The translations under genes were made by a program, and so were the position numbers. A model generated the notes under the pieces. It searched no databases. It was not told the DNA's origin and worked only from the letters and a program-made list of their open reading frames with translations. 64,000 bases of DNA, taken from Roseateles_C aquae. Its GTDB lineage: Bacteria > Pseudomonadota > Gammaproteobacteria > Burkholderiales > Burkholderiaceae_C. Location of the stretch: contig NZ_JAVXZY010000014.1 in NCBI RefSeq assembly GCF_032337115.1, forward strand, positions 77,083 through 141,082, read 5' to 3'. Each line of letters begins with the position of its first letter. The stretch's first letter is position 1. Shown here piece after piece: positions 29,421-37,996 of the stretch.

Positions 29421-29721
29421 CGTGTGACCTTCCTGGCCGGCCGCTGCGCTTGCCTTGTGAGTGCGCGCCGCAGCCCGTGCCGCAAGTGGGTTGTGACTTG
29501 GGAGCGCAGATGGTCGATCCAGCGGGCCTGTGCCGGCTTGTATGGAAATCCGCCAATTTGTGCGAATAGCGACGATTCAGCCTCAGGGTGAACCCGCGCC
29601 GCGGGCCGCTGGCTTGTCATCTTCGAACGCAGATGACACGCCGCCGCCCCGCGCCGCCGAGCATGGCGGCGCCGCTGCAAGGCCGCGGCCTCGCCTGACA
29701 CTCTTCACGAAAGACCTCACG
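29421..29721. other. Divergent intergenic region
   Basis: 301 bp between two divergent secreted-protein genes, so it should hold both promoters. I found no clear -35/-10 pair, repeat or hairpin. The right-hand part is coding-like only in frames that lack a start. Confidence 0.4.
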
Positions 29722-30579
29722 ATGAACGCACCGTCCTTCCTGTTTCCCGCCGCCGGCCGCCTGGCCAGCGCCCTGCTCGCCAGCTGCATGGGCGCCACGC
29801 TGCTGATGGCCTGCGCCGCCCAGGCCGATCCCGCGCCGCAGGCCCTGCAGCTGCACGAGGCGCTGGCCCGCCACGAACTGGTGGGCCTGGACCTGAATCT
29901 GCAGATCGAGAAAACCAGCCCGGTCAACGGCCAGCCCAGCCAGGGCGTGATCGTCAAGCGCTACCTGCCGCGCGGCCAGTGGAGCTCGCAGGGCGCCGGC
30001 GGCCCGGGCCACCGTGTCGCCAGCGGCAGCTACCAGATGCGCCATCTGGGCGGCAAGCGCATCGAGGAACGCTCGCTGGAAACCGGCAGCCAGACGCCCT
30101 CGATCACCATCTACAGCTTCGACACTGCCGACAGTGGCACATGGGTGCAGACCACCGGCACCTTGCAGCTCAGCGGCCATTTCAGCAGCACACCGAGCCA
30201 GCCCAAGCCCGAGCAGGTGCTGGCCCCGGTCACGAACGCCGGTCTGCATGTGGCGCTGATCATCAAGAGCGCCGTGGCACCCCAGCTGCCGCCGGGCGTC
30301 TACCCCACGGCCGGCCTGGTGCTGCAAAGCTATGCGACCGATGGCACGCTCATCTTCCAGGGCTTCGGGCCGGGCAATATCAACTCCAAGGGCACCTACG
30401 TCTACAAGCGCCTGTCGGCCAACACCGCCGTTGAGGAAACCCGCCAGATCAGCGATTTCTTCGACGAGCCCTATACGATGGTCTACACCTTCAAGACGCC
30501 CACCTCCGGCACCTGGTACCAGAGCTTTTCCAATGGCCTGATCCGTTTCTCCGGTACCTTCGACACCTTCCCGCGCTGA
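29722..30579 (+). CDS. Secreted protein of unknown function
   Basis: 285 residues from the ATG at 29722, chosen because it opens a Sec signal (LASALLASCMGATLLMACAAQAD); the open frame extends upstream without a signal-compatible start. The mature part is beta-rich and appears to contain two related halves, each with a long strand ending in a similar phrase: TADSGTWVQTTGTLQLSGHF and TPTSGTWYQSFSNGLIRFSG. No cysteines outside the signal region. Not recognised. The membrane-bound AraC regulator starts 25 bp downstream on the same strand, suggesting an operon. Confidence 0.6.
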   Translation: MNAPSFLFPAAGRLASALLASCMGATLLMACAAQADPAPQALQLHEALARHELVGLDLNLQIEKTSPVNGQPSQGVIVKRYLPRGQWSSQGAGGPGHRVASGSYQMRHLGGKRIEERSLETGSQTPSITIYSFDTADSGTWVQTTGTLQLSGHFSSTPSQPKPEQVLAPVTNAGLHVALIIKSAVAPQLPPGVYPTAGLVLQSYATDGTLIFQGFGPGNINSKGTYVYKRLSANTAVEETRQISDFFDEPYTMVYTFKTPTSGTWYQSFSNGLIRFSGTFDTFPR

Positions 30580-30604
30580 ACCACCAGCTCCGCCTCGCCC
30601 CGCC

Positions 30605-31792
30605 ATGCCGCTTGCCTTAGAAGTCCAGAAAGCCTGCTACCTGTTCTCCTTCAGCCTGGGCTGCTGGACGCTGCTGACCCTGCTGCTGGGCCGGCGGGGC
30701 GAGCGCGGCGGGCGCTGGGCGATGGCGGCTTTTGTGGCCCTGCTGCTGCTGCCACCGCTCAATGCTTATGTGAGCCTGGCCCGCAGCGGCGAGCCGCTGG
30801 CGGCGCTGCAGGCGCTCAGCATCCGGCTGACCTGGGCCTATGGCCCGCTGCTGCTGCTGTGCCTGCGTCAGGCGCTGTGCCAGCCGCTGCCACGCGTGCC
30901 TGCGCTGCTGCCGCATGCGCTGCCGCTGGCGCTTGTGTGGGCCGCCACGCTGGCCGGGCTTGATCAGCTGCTGGCCAGCCCGGGGCTGCTGCTGGCGCTC
31001 ATCCTTCAGGTGATGGCCTATGCCACGGCCGGCCTGCTGCTGCTGCGCCGCCATCGCGGCCGCCTGCAAAGGCTGCGCCTGGCGCACCGCAACAGCAGCT
31101 ACTACTGGCTGCTCTTTCTGGCCAGCGGCCTGTTCGCCGCCGGCGCCTACGACCTGCTGATCCACGCCTTGGCCCGCCTTGGCCAGCTGCCGCCGCAGGC
31201 GCTGCTGCAAGCCGCCGCCAGCGCCCTGGCGCTCTACGTGGATGTGATTGCGCTCTTGGCCGTCTACCAGCCGGCCTGGCTGACGCTCGGTGACGAGGTC
31301 GAGCCGGTTCCATCGCCGGAGCCGCAGGCCGTGACACTCGAGGAAGTGCCCACAGCAACGCCCACAGAAGTGCCAGCAGAAACACCCGAGTCGCGCCCCA
31401 ACGTGCGCATCGTTGAACTCTCGCCCCAGGCGGCGCGCGAACTCGCCGAACGGCTTCAGCAGCTGGTGCACGAGCACAAACCGCATCTGGACGAAGACAT
31501 GTCCCTGGCCCGCCTGGCCGCGCTGCTGGACGTGACGCCGCACCAGCTCTCCGAGCTGCTCAATCTGCACCTGGGCAGCAGCTTCTACGACTACCTGAAC
31601 GAGCTGCGCTTTCAGGACGCCCGCCAGCTGCTCGAACAAGAGGGGCGCGGCGCAGGCGAGACGCTCACGGTGGCCGATATCGCCTACCGCGCCGGCTTCA
31701 ACAACCGCAACAGCTTCTACAAGGTGTTCAAGGACAAGACCGGCCTGACCCCGGCCGAGTACCGCCGCACGGCGGCGAGAAAGAGCGCCTGA
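30605..31792 (+). CDS. AraC family regulator with N-terminal membrane domain
   Basis: 395 residues. The N-terminal ~230 residues are mostly hydrophobic (six to seven membrane segments). A Pro/Glu-rich linker follows (EPVPSPEPQAVTLEEVP). The C-terminal ~110 residues are a two-helix-turn-helix AraC domain (MSLARLAALLDVTPHQLSELL; VADIAYRAGFNNRNSFYKVFK; GLTPAEYRR). Membrane-tethered AraC proteins of this layout usually sense an extracytoplasmic or membrane signal. The preceding secreted-protein gene (25-bp gap) may be its target or signal partner. It converges on eutC, so a role in ethanolamine control is possible but not indicated by orientation. Confidence 0.85.
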   Translation: MPLALEVQKACYLFSFSLGCWTLLTLLLGRRGERGGRWAMAAFVALLLLPPLNAYVSLARSGEPLAALQALSIRLTWAYGPLLLLCLRQALCQPLPRVPALLPHALPLALVWAATLAGLDQLLASPGLLLALILQVMAYATAGLLLLRRHRGRLQRLRLAHRNSSYYWLLFLASGLFAAGAYDLLIHALARLGQLPPQALLQAAASALALYVDVIALLAVYQPAWLTLGDEVEPVPSPEPQAVTLEEVPTATPTEVPAETPESRPNVRIVELSPQAARELAERLQQLVHEHKPHLDEDMSLARLAALLDVTPHQLSELLNLHLGSSFYDYLNELRFQDARQLLEQEGRGAGETLTVADIAYRAGFNNRNSFYKVFKDKTGLTPAEYRRTAARKSA

Positions 31793-31828
31793 GGAGTTCG
31801 GCGCCTTGGCCCGCTGATCAGCCGCTGA

Positions 31829-32656
31829 TCAACCCGTCAGCAGCCGCATCAAGGCCGCCGGCTCGGCGGGGGCCAGCGCGCGTTCGTCCTGCTCGTCCTT
31901 CAGCGCCACGCCGCTGAGCTGTCGGCGTCTGGCCTCGCGCAGCAGCGCATGCAGCTTGGCGGCCGCAGCGGGCGGTGGCAAGCCTTCGGGACGCACATTC
32001 GAGATGCAATTGCGCTCGGCATCAACGAGGCCCACGCGCGGCGCCCAGCTGAAGTAGATGCCCAGGCTGTCCGGCGCCGAGAGGCCCGGCCGCTCGCCAA
32101 TCAGCACCACCACGCAGCGGGCCTTCAGCCGCGCGCCGATCTCGTCACCAATCGCCACGCGGGCCTGGACGGCCAGCACCGGCGGCGCCCAGTGCCAGCC
32201 GCCCTCGGCCAGCAGCCGCTCGCGCAGCGCGGCAAACAAGGGCAGGGCCTGGCGTTGCAGCGCCAGCGCCGACAGGCCGTCGGCCAGCACAAAGGCGAGG
32301 TCCGGGGCATCGTCGGTCTGTGGTGCGGCCTGTGCGTCCAGCAACGCGGCGCTGGCGGCATCGAGCGCGCGGCCGAGATCGGGGCGCTGCAGATAACGGG
32401 CACGATGATCGGCCTGGCTGTGCACCTGCAGCGGCGCTTCGCCGAGGGCGCGCAGGCCGGCCAGCAAGGCCTCGGCGTCCAGCGGCGTGTGCACGGCATC
32501 GCGGGCCTCGGCATGGGCCTGCTGAAAGGCGAGGTGCGCAGTGGTGGGCACGCTGGCGCCGGCACGGCCCAGGCCGATGCGGGCGGCGGTGTAACGGCCG
32601 AGGCGGGCCCAGGGCTGCGCGGTGACAGAGGGTTTGGGTGCAGGCTTGGCGCTCAT
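31829..32656 (-). CDS. eutC: Ethanolamine ammonia-lyase small subunit EutC
   Basis: 275 residues. Matches EutC: an N-terminal helix (PWARLGRYTAARIGLGRAGASVP), FVLADGLSALA, VLIGERPGLSAPDSLGIYFSW and RNCISNVRPEGL. EutB and EutC form the adenosylcobalamin-dependent lyase that converts ethanolamine to acetaldehyde and ammonia. The start at 32656 overlaps the EutB stop (ATGA). Confidence 0.93.
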   Translation of the reverse strand: MSAKPAPKPSVTAQPWARLGRYTAARIGLGRAGASVPTTAHLAFQQAHAEARDAVHTPLDAEALLAGLRALGEAPLQVHSQADHRARYLQRPDLGRALDAASAALLDAQAAPQTDDAPDLAFVLADGLSALALQRQALPLFAALRERLLAEGGWHWAPPVLAVQARVAIGDEIGARLKARCVVVLIGERPGLSAPDSLGIYFSWAPRVGLVDAERNCISNVRPEGLPPPAAAAKLHALLREARRRQLSGVALKDEQDERALAPAEPAALMRLLTG

Positions 32657-34023
32657 GCCCGCTCCAGCAGCGCGGCAAAGCCGGCCGGCAGCGCCTCGGC
32701 CAGGCGCGGCGCGCCACCGGGTTCGAACACGCCCATGCGCTGCAGCCAGGCCTCGAACTCCGGCGCCGGCCGCAGGCCGAGCAGGCGGCGCATCGCCAGC
32801 GCGTCGTGAAAGCTGGTGCTCTGGTAGCCGAGCATGATGTCGTCCGAGCCGGGCACGCCCATGATGTAGTTGCAGCCGGCGGCGCAGAGCATCGTCAGCA
32901 GGGCGTCGACATCGTCGACATCGGCCTCGGCATGGTTGGTGAAGCACACATCCACGCCCATCGGCAGGCCCAGCAGCTTGCCGCAGCAATGGTCTTCCAG
33001 CCCGGCGCGCAGGATCTGCTTGCCGTCGAACAGATACTCCGGCCCGATGAAGCCAACCACGCTGTTGACCAAGAGCGGCTCGAAGCGCCGCGCCACCGCA
33101 TAGGCGCGGCATTCCAGCGTCTGCTGATCGCAGCCCGCGTGCGTGCCGCTGGACAGCGCGCTGCCCTGGCCGGTTTCAAAGTACATCACCTGGCGCCCGC
33201 CGCGCTGCAGCGCCAGCGCCGCCGCCTGTGCCTCGGCCAGCAGCTCCAGCGTGATGCCGAAGCCGCGGTTGGCGCCCTCTGTGCCGGCGATGGACTGAAA
33301 CACCAGGTCCACCGGCGCGCCGCGATCAATGGCCTCCAGCGTCGTCGTCACATGGGTCAGCACGCAGCTCTGCGTGGGGATCTGGTGGCGGCTGATCACC
33401 GCATCCAGCATCAGCAGCAGGCGCATCACCTGGGGCAGGTTGTCGGTGGCCGGGTTGATGCCGATGACGGCATCGCCGGCGCCCATCAGCAGCCCGTCCA
33501 GCAGGCTGGCGGCGATGCCGGCCTCGTCGTCGGTCGGGTGATTCGGCTGCAGCCGCGTGGCCAGCCGCCCGCGCAGGCCCAGCGTCGAGCGAAAGCGGCT
33601 GACGACCTCGCAGCGCTGCGCGATCAGCAGCAGATCTTGCGCACGGCACAGCTTGCTCAGCGCGGCCACCATTTCGGGCGTTAGCCCTGGCGCGATGGCC
33701 GCGGTGTCCAGCGCCTCGGCCAGCAGCGCATCGCGCAGGCCGCCCACGGTGAGGTGCGCAATCGGCGCAAAGGCCGCGGCATCGTGGCTGTCGATGATCA
33801 GCCGCGTGACCTCGTCGCTCTCGTAAGGCACGACGGCCTCGTTCAGAAACGCCTTCAGCGGCAGATCGGCCAGCGCCAGCTGCGCCGCCACCCGCTCCCG
33901 CGCATCGGCCGCCGCCACGCCGGCCAGCTCATCGCCCGAGCGCCGCGGGCTCGCCTTGGCCAGCAAGCTGCGCAGGTCCGCAAAGTGAAAGCGCTCAGCG
34001 CCAAGACGGTGGACATAGGCCAT
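32653..34023 (-). CDS. eutB: Ethanolamine ammonia-lyase large subunit EutB
   Basis: 456 residues, full length for EutB: GDAVIGINPATDN, SQQCVLTHVTT-like segment (TQSCVLTHVTTTLEAI), YFETGQGSALSSGTHAGCDQQT, NSVVGFIGPEYL, HNYIMGVPGSDDIML-type motif near residue 395. It carries the cobalamin and substrate sites of the lyase. The pair stands without microcompartment genes, the EutA reactivase or a permease, as in many environmental proteobacteria that use ethanolamine in the cytosol. No cobalamin riboswitch seen upstream. Confidence 0.93.
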   Translation of the reverse strand: MAYVHRLGAERFHFADLRSLLAKASPRRSGDELAGVAAADARERVAAQLALADLPLKAFLNEAVVPYESDEVTRLIIDSHDAAAFAPIAHLTVGGLRDALLAEALDTAAIAPGLTPEMVAALSKLCRAQDLLLIAQRCEVVSRFRSTLGLRGRLATRLQPNHPTDDEAGIAASLLDGLLMGAGDAVIGINPATDNLPQVMRLLLMLDAVISRHQIPTQSCVLTHVTTTLEAIDRGAPVDLVFQSIAGTEGANRGFGITLELLAEAQAAALALQRGGRQVMYFETGQGSALSSGTHAGCDQQTLECRAYAVARRFEPLLVNSVVGFIGPEYLFDGKQILRAGLEDHCCGKLLGLPMGVDVCFTNHAEADVDDVDALLTMLCAAGCNYIMGVPGSDDIMLGYQSTSFHDALAMRRLLGLRPAPEFEAWLQRMGVFEPGGAPRLAEALPAGFAALLERA

Positions 34024-34113
34024 GGCGCGAGTATGCGACGGCGTGAGGGCGGCAGCATGACGGGCCTGTGACGAATCCTGGCAGCTTGCGGCGCGCTGGC
34101 CTTTCGCAGCACG

Positions 34114-34377
34114 CTACTCAGCCGGCTTCGCCGCCACCCCCTGCTGCACCCACAGCCTTATCCGCGCCACCGTGGCCTCCACCGGCTCCTCGCGCGACAC
34201 CGCCAGCCCCAGCGCCGCCGCGATCTGGTTGACCTTGGCCGGATGCAGGGGAATGCCGCCGGCGTCGATGGCGGCGAGGAGGGCGTTGGCTTGGGCGAGG
34301 GCCGGGGTGGCCGGCGCGGCTGGGGTCGAGGCCGCTGCGCGTTGGGCGGCGAGGCGGCGCAGGGGGGAGGGTTTCAT
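34114..34377 (-). CDS. Hypothetical small protein
   Basis: 87 residues from the ATG at 34377; no clear ribosome-binding site. Basic, Ala-rich N-terminus (MKPSPLRRLAAQRAAAS) followed by two or three helices (ALAQANALLAAIDAGGIPL, KVNQIAAALGLAVSREEP, RIRLWVQQGVAAKPAE). The middle helix pair could be helix-turn-helix-like. Not recognised. It lies on the same strand between the defence operon and eutB. Confidence 0.45.
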   Translation of the reverse strand: MKPSPLRRLAAQRAAASTPAAPATPALAQANALLAAIDAGGIPLHPAKVNQIAAALGLAVSREEPVEATVARIRLWVQQGVAAKPAE

Positions 34378-34563
34378 GTGGAGGCGGGTTGCAGTCGCAA
34401 TGTGATGGCAAGCCCTTGTCAGCAAAGGACTTCTTCGAGTTTTCCGGATTGGCGTGTGATAAAGCCTGAACCTGAAGACGAAGGATGCAGCGTCGGCCTC
34501 GATATGGCCAGCATGAGGCATTTGCCGGCCCTGATCAAAGAACTTCTCAGCCCAAGCGAGAGA

Positions 34564-35535
34564 TCACGGTGCAATAGCCCCTGCCTGTGATCGCCCCTCA
34601 TAGGCCTCTGCAATAAAGGGCTTGGCAGCTTCGAGGTCGGCAAGCGAAGCAAGGGACACCTCCACATCGCCGGTGCCCCAGTGACCCTTTTGCGAGACGT
34701 CCTTCGCAATCGGCAGCAGCTTGGTCACGGTGGCGGGATCGAGGTGCAGGTAGAGCAGCAAGCGGCTGCGCTGCGGCACCAGGGTGGCGAAGTTCTTCAG
34801 CCGCTTGAAGGCCACATAGAGGCGCAGTTCCTTGCGCTGCACATCGTCGCCCAGCGACAAGGTGTAGTCCTCCAGCGAAGCGAGCAGATCGCTGAGCGCC
34901 AATGGCAAGCTGGCAACGATTTCGGAATATGGCTTGTCAGGCCCCACCGTTTTTTCAGCGGGTGTTTCGTTTGCCCCCTTGGCCGGCTTGCTGGCCTTGT
35001 GAGCGCTCGCGCCACTCTTCGACGCAGACGCCGAGGACGCGTTGGCCAGCTCGAACAACAGCAGATCGTCGCCAAAGCGGCGATAGCGGATCAGCTCGAT
35101 ATTGCGGTTGATCTGCTGCACCGCATGGCCGTCGTACTTGGTGAAGTCCGCCGCTATGCACACCAGGCGCGGCGCGCTCCAGTCGATGGCATCGGCCGCC
35201 GCCTTGCCAAACTTCTCCAGCACCAGCAGCTTGAACTCGGCCTGGTGGTCCATCAGCCAGTCCAGGTAGAACAGGCCCTGGTTGATGACGTTCTCGCCCA
35301 CCGAGCGCTTGTATTCCAGGATCACCGGGCAGTGGTTCTCGTCCAGGCCCAGCGTGTCGATACGCCCGCCATGTGTTGGCCCGGTGGAGTACTCGGTGGC
35401 CAGGAAGCGGATGCCGAGCACCACGTCCAGGTTGGCCTCGATCAGCGTCTGCAGCGGCTTCTCCAGATCGGAGGCCTCGCCTTGCAGCTCGGTGGCGCGG
35501 CCGGATTGGAGGCGGAAGAGTTTGATGTCGCTCAT
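34564..35535 (-). CDS. NucS/DUF91-like nuclease-fold protein with DUF5655-type C-terminus
   Basis: 323 residues; AGGAGG lies 7 nt before the ATG at 35535. The N-terminal half is a PD-(D/E)xK fold: TEYSTGPTHGGRIDTLGLD then CPVILEYKRS, giving the Asp...Glu-x-Lys catalytic set. A Ser/Ala/Lys-rich linker (~170-205) leads to a C-terminal domain (YTLSLGDDVQRKELRLYVAFKR, VPQRSRLLLYLHLD) of the DUF5655 type, which often accompanies restriction genes. It is the last of seven genes in the defence operon and starts two bases after the HNH gene stop. It probably degrades or binds DNA in a defence setting; its exact role is unknown. Confidence 0.75.
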   Translation of the reverse strand: MSDIKLFRLQSGRATELQGEASDLEKPLQTLIEANLDVVLGIRFLATEYSTGPTHGGRIDTLGLDENHCPVILEYKRSVGENVINQGLFYLDWLMDHQAEFKLLVLEKFGKAAADAIDWSAPRLVCIAADFTKYDGHAVQQINRNIELIRYRRFGDDLLLFELANASSASASKSGASAHKASKPAKGANETPAEKTVGPDKPYSEIVASLPLALSDLLASLEDYTLSLGDDVQRKELRLYVAFKRLKNFATLVPQRSRLLLYLHLDPATVTKLLPIAKDVSQKGHWGTGDVEVSLASLADLEAAKPFIAEAYEGRSQAGAIAP

Positions 35536-35537
35536 GG

Positions 35538-36401
35538 TCAAACCTCCTCCGCTTGCATTGCAAGATGCGCGAGCTCATCCCGTCGAGCGAACTCTTTTAG
35601 TCCATTGGCAATCAAGAAACAGCGAACGGCTGCTGCAAATTCGCCGGAAGGTGACGCCATTGCCAGTAGTAGCGCGCGAGCTTGCTCAGCGTTTCTGATG
35701 TCCCTTTCGGTACGCTGCCCTTTGGGCAATTTTTGTACATCTTTGTACTGAATTAATGCCCGACGACATTTGTTCAATGTACTGGCCCTTGCCTTATTCA
35801 GCTTGGTCTGTCGCAACCCAAGTTGAATGATTGCTTGCTCCACGAGGTTTTGCGTCGTCTCGTCCAGATCCGGGTCGGGTACCACATTGCCGTCATCGTT
35901 GAACCACAATTTATAGGGATCTTCAGGGTCACAAGGGTCTAGCAATACTGGTGACTCCGAAGCCGTATCCCTATGCTGCCGTGTTGCCCTCTTTTCGGGC
36001 TCGACCAAAGGGAACCAATCACCTTTCCCCACAGTTTCTTCGGAATGCTCTTTATTGGTCCTGTTGCACAGCTGCCCGGCGAGTCTAAAGTTATCTCGCT
36101 TAAAGGCCAGCCAACAGTAGCCTTCTGCGAAAGTCTTACTCGCCTGCTTTGCACGCCCATGCGGTCTGAAATGGTCGACTTCGTATCGGGATACTCGTTC
36201 ACTAGCCTCGGAGTACCAGCACTTCTCATGGGACATAGACCCTAGATATTTGCGGAGAGGGCTCCAAGCTTCGCAGTTCTTTTCAATGAAGGCTTTACGC
36301 TCTTTTTCGTCAGAAATCGCCTCTAGCTCCGCATCAACCTTGGCGAGAGCATCCCTAACTTCGTTGGGTACTAGGTCCCAGTTCCTACGGATGTAAATCA
36401 T
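35538..36401 (-). CDS. HNH endonuclease, PtuB/TIGR02646-like
   Basis: 287 residues. HNH core: Cys61 in CWYSE, DHFRP at 76-80, LAFKRDNF, CNRTNK at 112-117, then a WFPL element. This is the PtuB/TIGR02646 pattern. In the forms I know the first zinc knuckle is CxxC (CAYCE-like); here the second Cys is Ser64. The gene overlaps the preceding ATPase by four bases (ATGA). PtuB acts with the ATPase PtuA in the Septu anti-phage system. The C-terminal half is helical. Composition is visibly more AT-rich than the flanking housekeeping genes, consistent with transfer. Confidence 0.75.
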   Translation of the reverse strand: MIYIRRNWDLVPNEVRDALAKVDAELEAISDEKERKAFIEKNCEAWSPLRKYLGSMSHEKCWYSEASERVSRYEVDHFRPHGRAKQASKTFAEGYCWLAFKRDNFRLAGQLCNRTNKEHSEETVGKGDWFPLVEPEKRATRQHRDTASESPVLLDPCDPEDPYKLWFNDDGNVVPDPDLDETTQNLVEQAIIQLGLRQTKLNKARASTLNKCRRALIQYKDVQKLPKGQRTERDIRNAEQARALLLAMASPSGEFAAAVRCFLIANGLKEFARRDELAHLAMQAEEV

Positions 36402-37996
36402 TTTTGCGAAATCAGTTGCGCAATTATTTGTTTAACCATTTCATCTCGCGCGCGAAGCTGCCGAGGTGTGCGTGGAGTGGTATCTCGCATTTCAACGTCA
36501 TCCACCTCTCGCAGAACGGCGCGGTATAGCGCGTCTCGCTCTTCGTACATGAATCCGAGCTCACGAAGTTGCTCATTGATTCGCTCCAGCGCCTGTGCTT
36601 GCCCCTCATCCAGCTCGGCAAACCGGGCCAATTTATTTCTTGCAATGATGAGTTCTTGTGTGGGCTGATCTAGGGGTGAATACATGCCGAAAATATCGGT
36701 GAGCACCCCGCCAATACCAAGTCCGCGAGGGTCGACGAAAGGTTCCTCGGCCACAGTAACTTCTGATCCCTCCTCGCTGAAAAGTACACGCACCTCGCTC
36801 TTGGTGAGTCCACAAATTGTTAAGGGATTGTGCGAAGAAAGAACGATATGGCAGTTCGTCGCATCCGCGGCGTTGCCCGTCCACCTCTCGATCAGCCTCA
36901 AATAGCTGAGTTGCCAGTGCGGGTTGAGATGAGTGTCTGGTTCGTCCAGCAAAAACAGCACTCGCTTGCCCCGTGAAACGCGCAGCAAGCCCATCACCAT
37001 CAGTAGCTGCCGCTCGCCATCCGAGAGGTCCGAATACTCGATATCTCCGCTGGCATCGTTCTCCCGAGTGACCCAGATATTCAAGTTGCGAATCAGGTCG
37101 GAGACATCCAAGGCCTCCAGGGCGTAGAACATGTCCGCGTCATCGCTGAATGCTTCTCGCAAGCGCTGGATGACCGACTGATCTCGCAGGAACGTCGCGA
37201 ACTGGGCCTCGTCTTTTAGCTTGTCGCGGTAGTCGTCAACGGCGTTGCCGTTCAGACCAAATGGATGAAAGGCTATGGACTGAAGTAGCCGGGCAGCGCG
37301 CCCCGCCGGGCCTTCTGCCCCCCAGAAGTCCTGAGCGTCTTCAAGCTTTTTGCTGCGCCCTCCCTTGGCATACCAAGGCTCGCGGAACAAAGTCAGCGCC
37401 GAATGAAAACCCGTGACACGAACGATTTCCTTGAGCAGCATGTCCGCGTCTTGGTCTGGAAACGCGAACTGTGCCAACAATGCCATCACGCCATGCACGT
37501 GGCGGCAGTAAAACAGTCGGCGAGCCAGCAGTGCCTGGTAACAGGCCTCCTCATCGTTGTTGCGTGCAATTGCCTTGTAGTAGTTGGCCTGGTGCTTATC
37601 GAACACCCGCTCCAGACGCCGCCCACTGCCGGAGTAGTAACCCAGGATCAGGTCAGGGAACCACTCCGACTTGTTCCGCTCGAACTCGGCGCGGGAGACT
37701 GCCTTGCCGTCCACCACGAAGGGGGCTTCGCCAGCCATATTGCTCAACACCACCTGCGTGAGTTCGCCGGGCTTAGCCTTACGCGCTTGAATTCGGTATG
37801 TCACGCGATAGTGGAATCGCAGCGAGGCGCTTCGCAAGTCCACATGACTGAAAACCAGGGCGAGCGCCTCGATCAGATTGGACTTGCCGGCCCCGTTCTG
37901 TCCGATCAACACGGTGGTCAGCCGCGTTTCGTCAAAGTCGAGGTCCAGTTGCTTCAGATTCTTGAAGCCATCGATGTAAACGCGATCAAGCCGCAT
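36398..37996 (-). CDS. AAA/ABC-type ATPase, PtuA-like (Septu)
   Basis: 532 residues. Walker A GQNGAGKSN (~33-41), a long helical insert, ABC-type signature YSDLSDGERQLL, Walker B VLFLLDEPDTHL and H-switch LSSHNP. The N-terminus (MRLDRVYIDGFKNLKQLDLDF) is typical of SMC/RecF-like OLD-type ATPases. Paired with the HNH nuclease by a four-base overlap, this is the PtuA-PtuB arrangement. PtuA complexes sense or hydrolyse nucleotide and control the nuclease. It overlaps the end of hsdS by 11 bp, tying it to the restriction-modification genes. AT-richer than the surroundings. Confidence 0.8.
   Translation of the reverse strand: MRLDRVYIDGFKNLKQLDLDFDETRLTTVLIGQNGAGKSNLIEALALVFSHVDLRSASLRFHYRVTYRIQARKAKPGELTQVVLSNMAGEAPFVVDGKAVSRAEFERNKSEWFPDLILGYYSGSGRRLERVFDKHQANYYKAIARNNDEEACYQALLARRLFYCRHVHGVMALLAQFAFPDQDADMLLKEIVRVTGFHSALTLFREPWYAKGGRSKKLEDAQDFWGAEGPAGRAARLLQSIAFHPFGLNGNAVDDYRDKLKDEAQFATFLRDQSVIQRLREAFSDDADMFYALEALDVSDLIRNLNIWVTRENDASGDIEYSDLSDGERQLLMVMGLLRVSRGKRVLFLLDEPDTHLNPHWQLSYLRLIERWTGNAADATNCHIVLSSHNPLTICGLTKSEVRVLFSEEGSEVTVAEEPFVDPRGLGIGGVLTDIFGMYSPLDQPTQELIIARNKLARFAELDEGQAQALERINEQLRELGFMYEERDALYRAVLREVDDVEMRDTTPRTPRQLRARDEMVKQIIAQLISQK

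Noticed and set aside
34024..34113. Cobalamin riboswitch upstream of eutB
   Set aside because: The gap is only 90 bp and shows no B12-box-like core; the lyase needs cobalamin but no riboswitch is visible.
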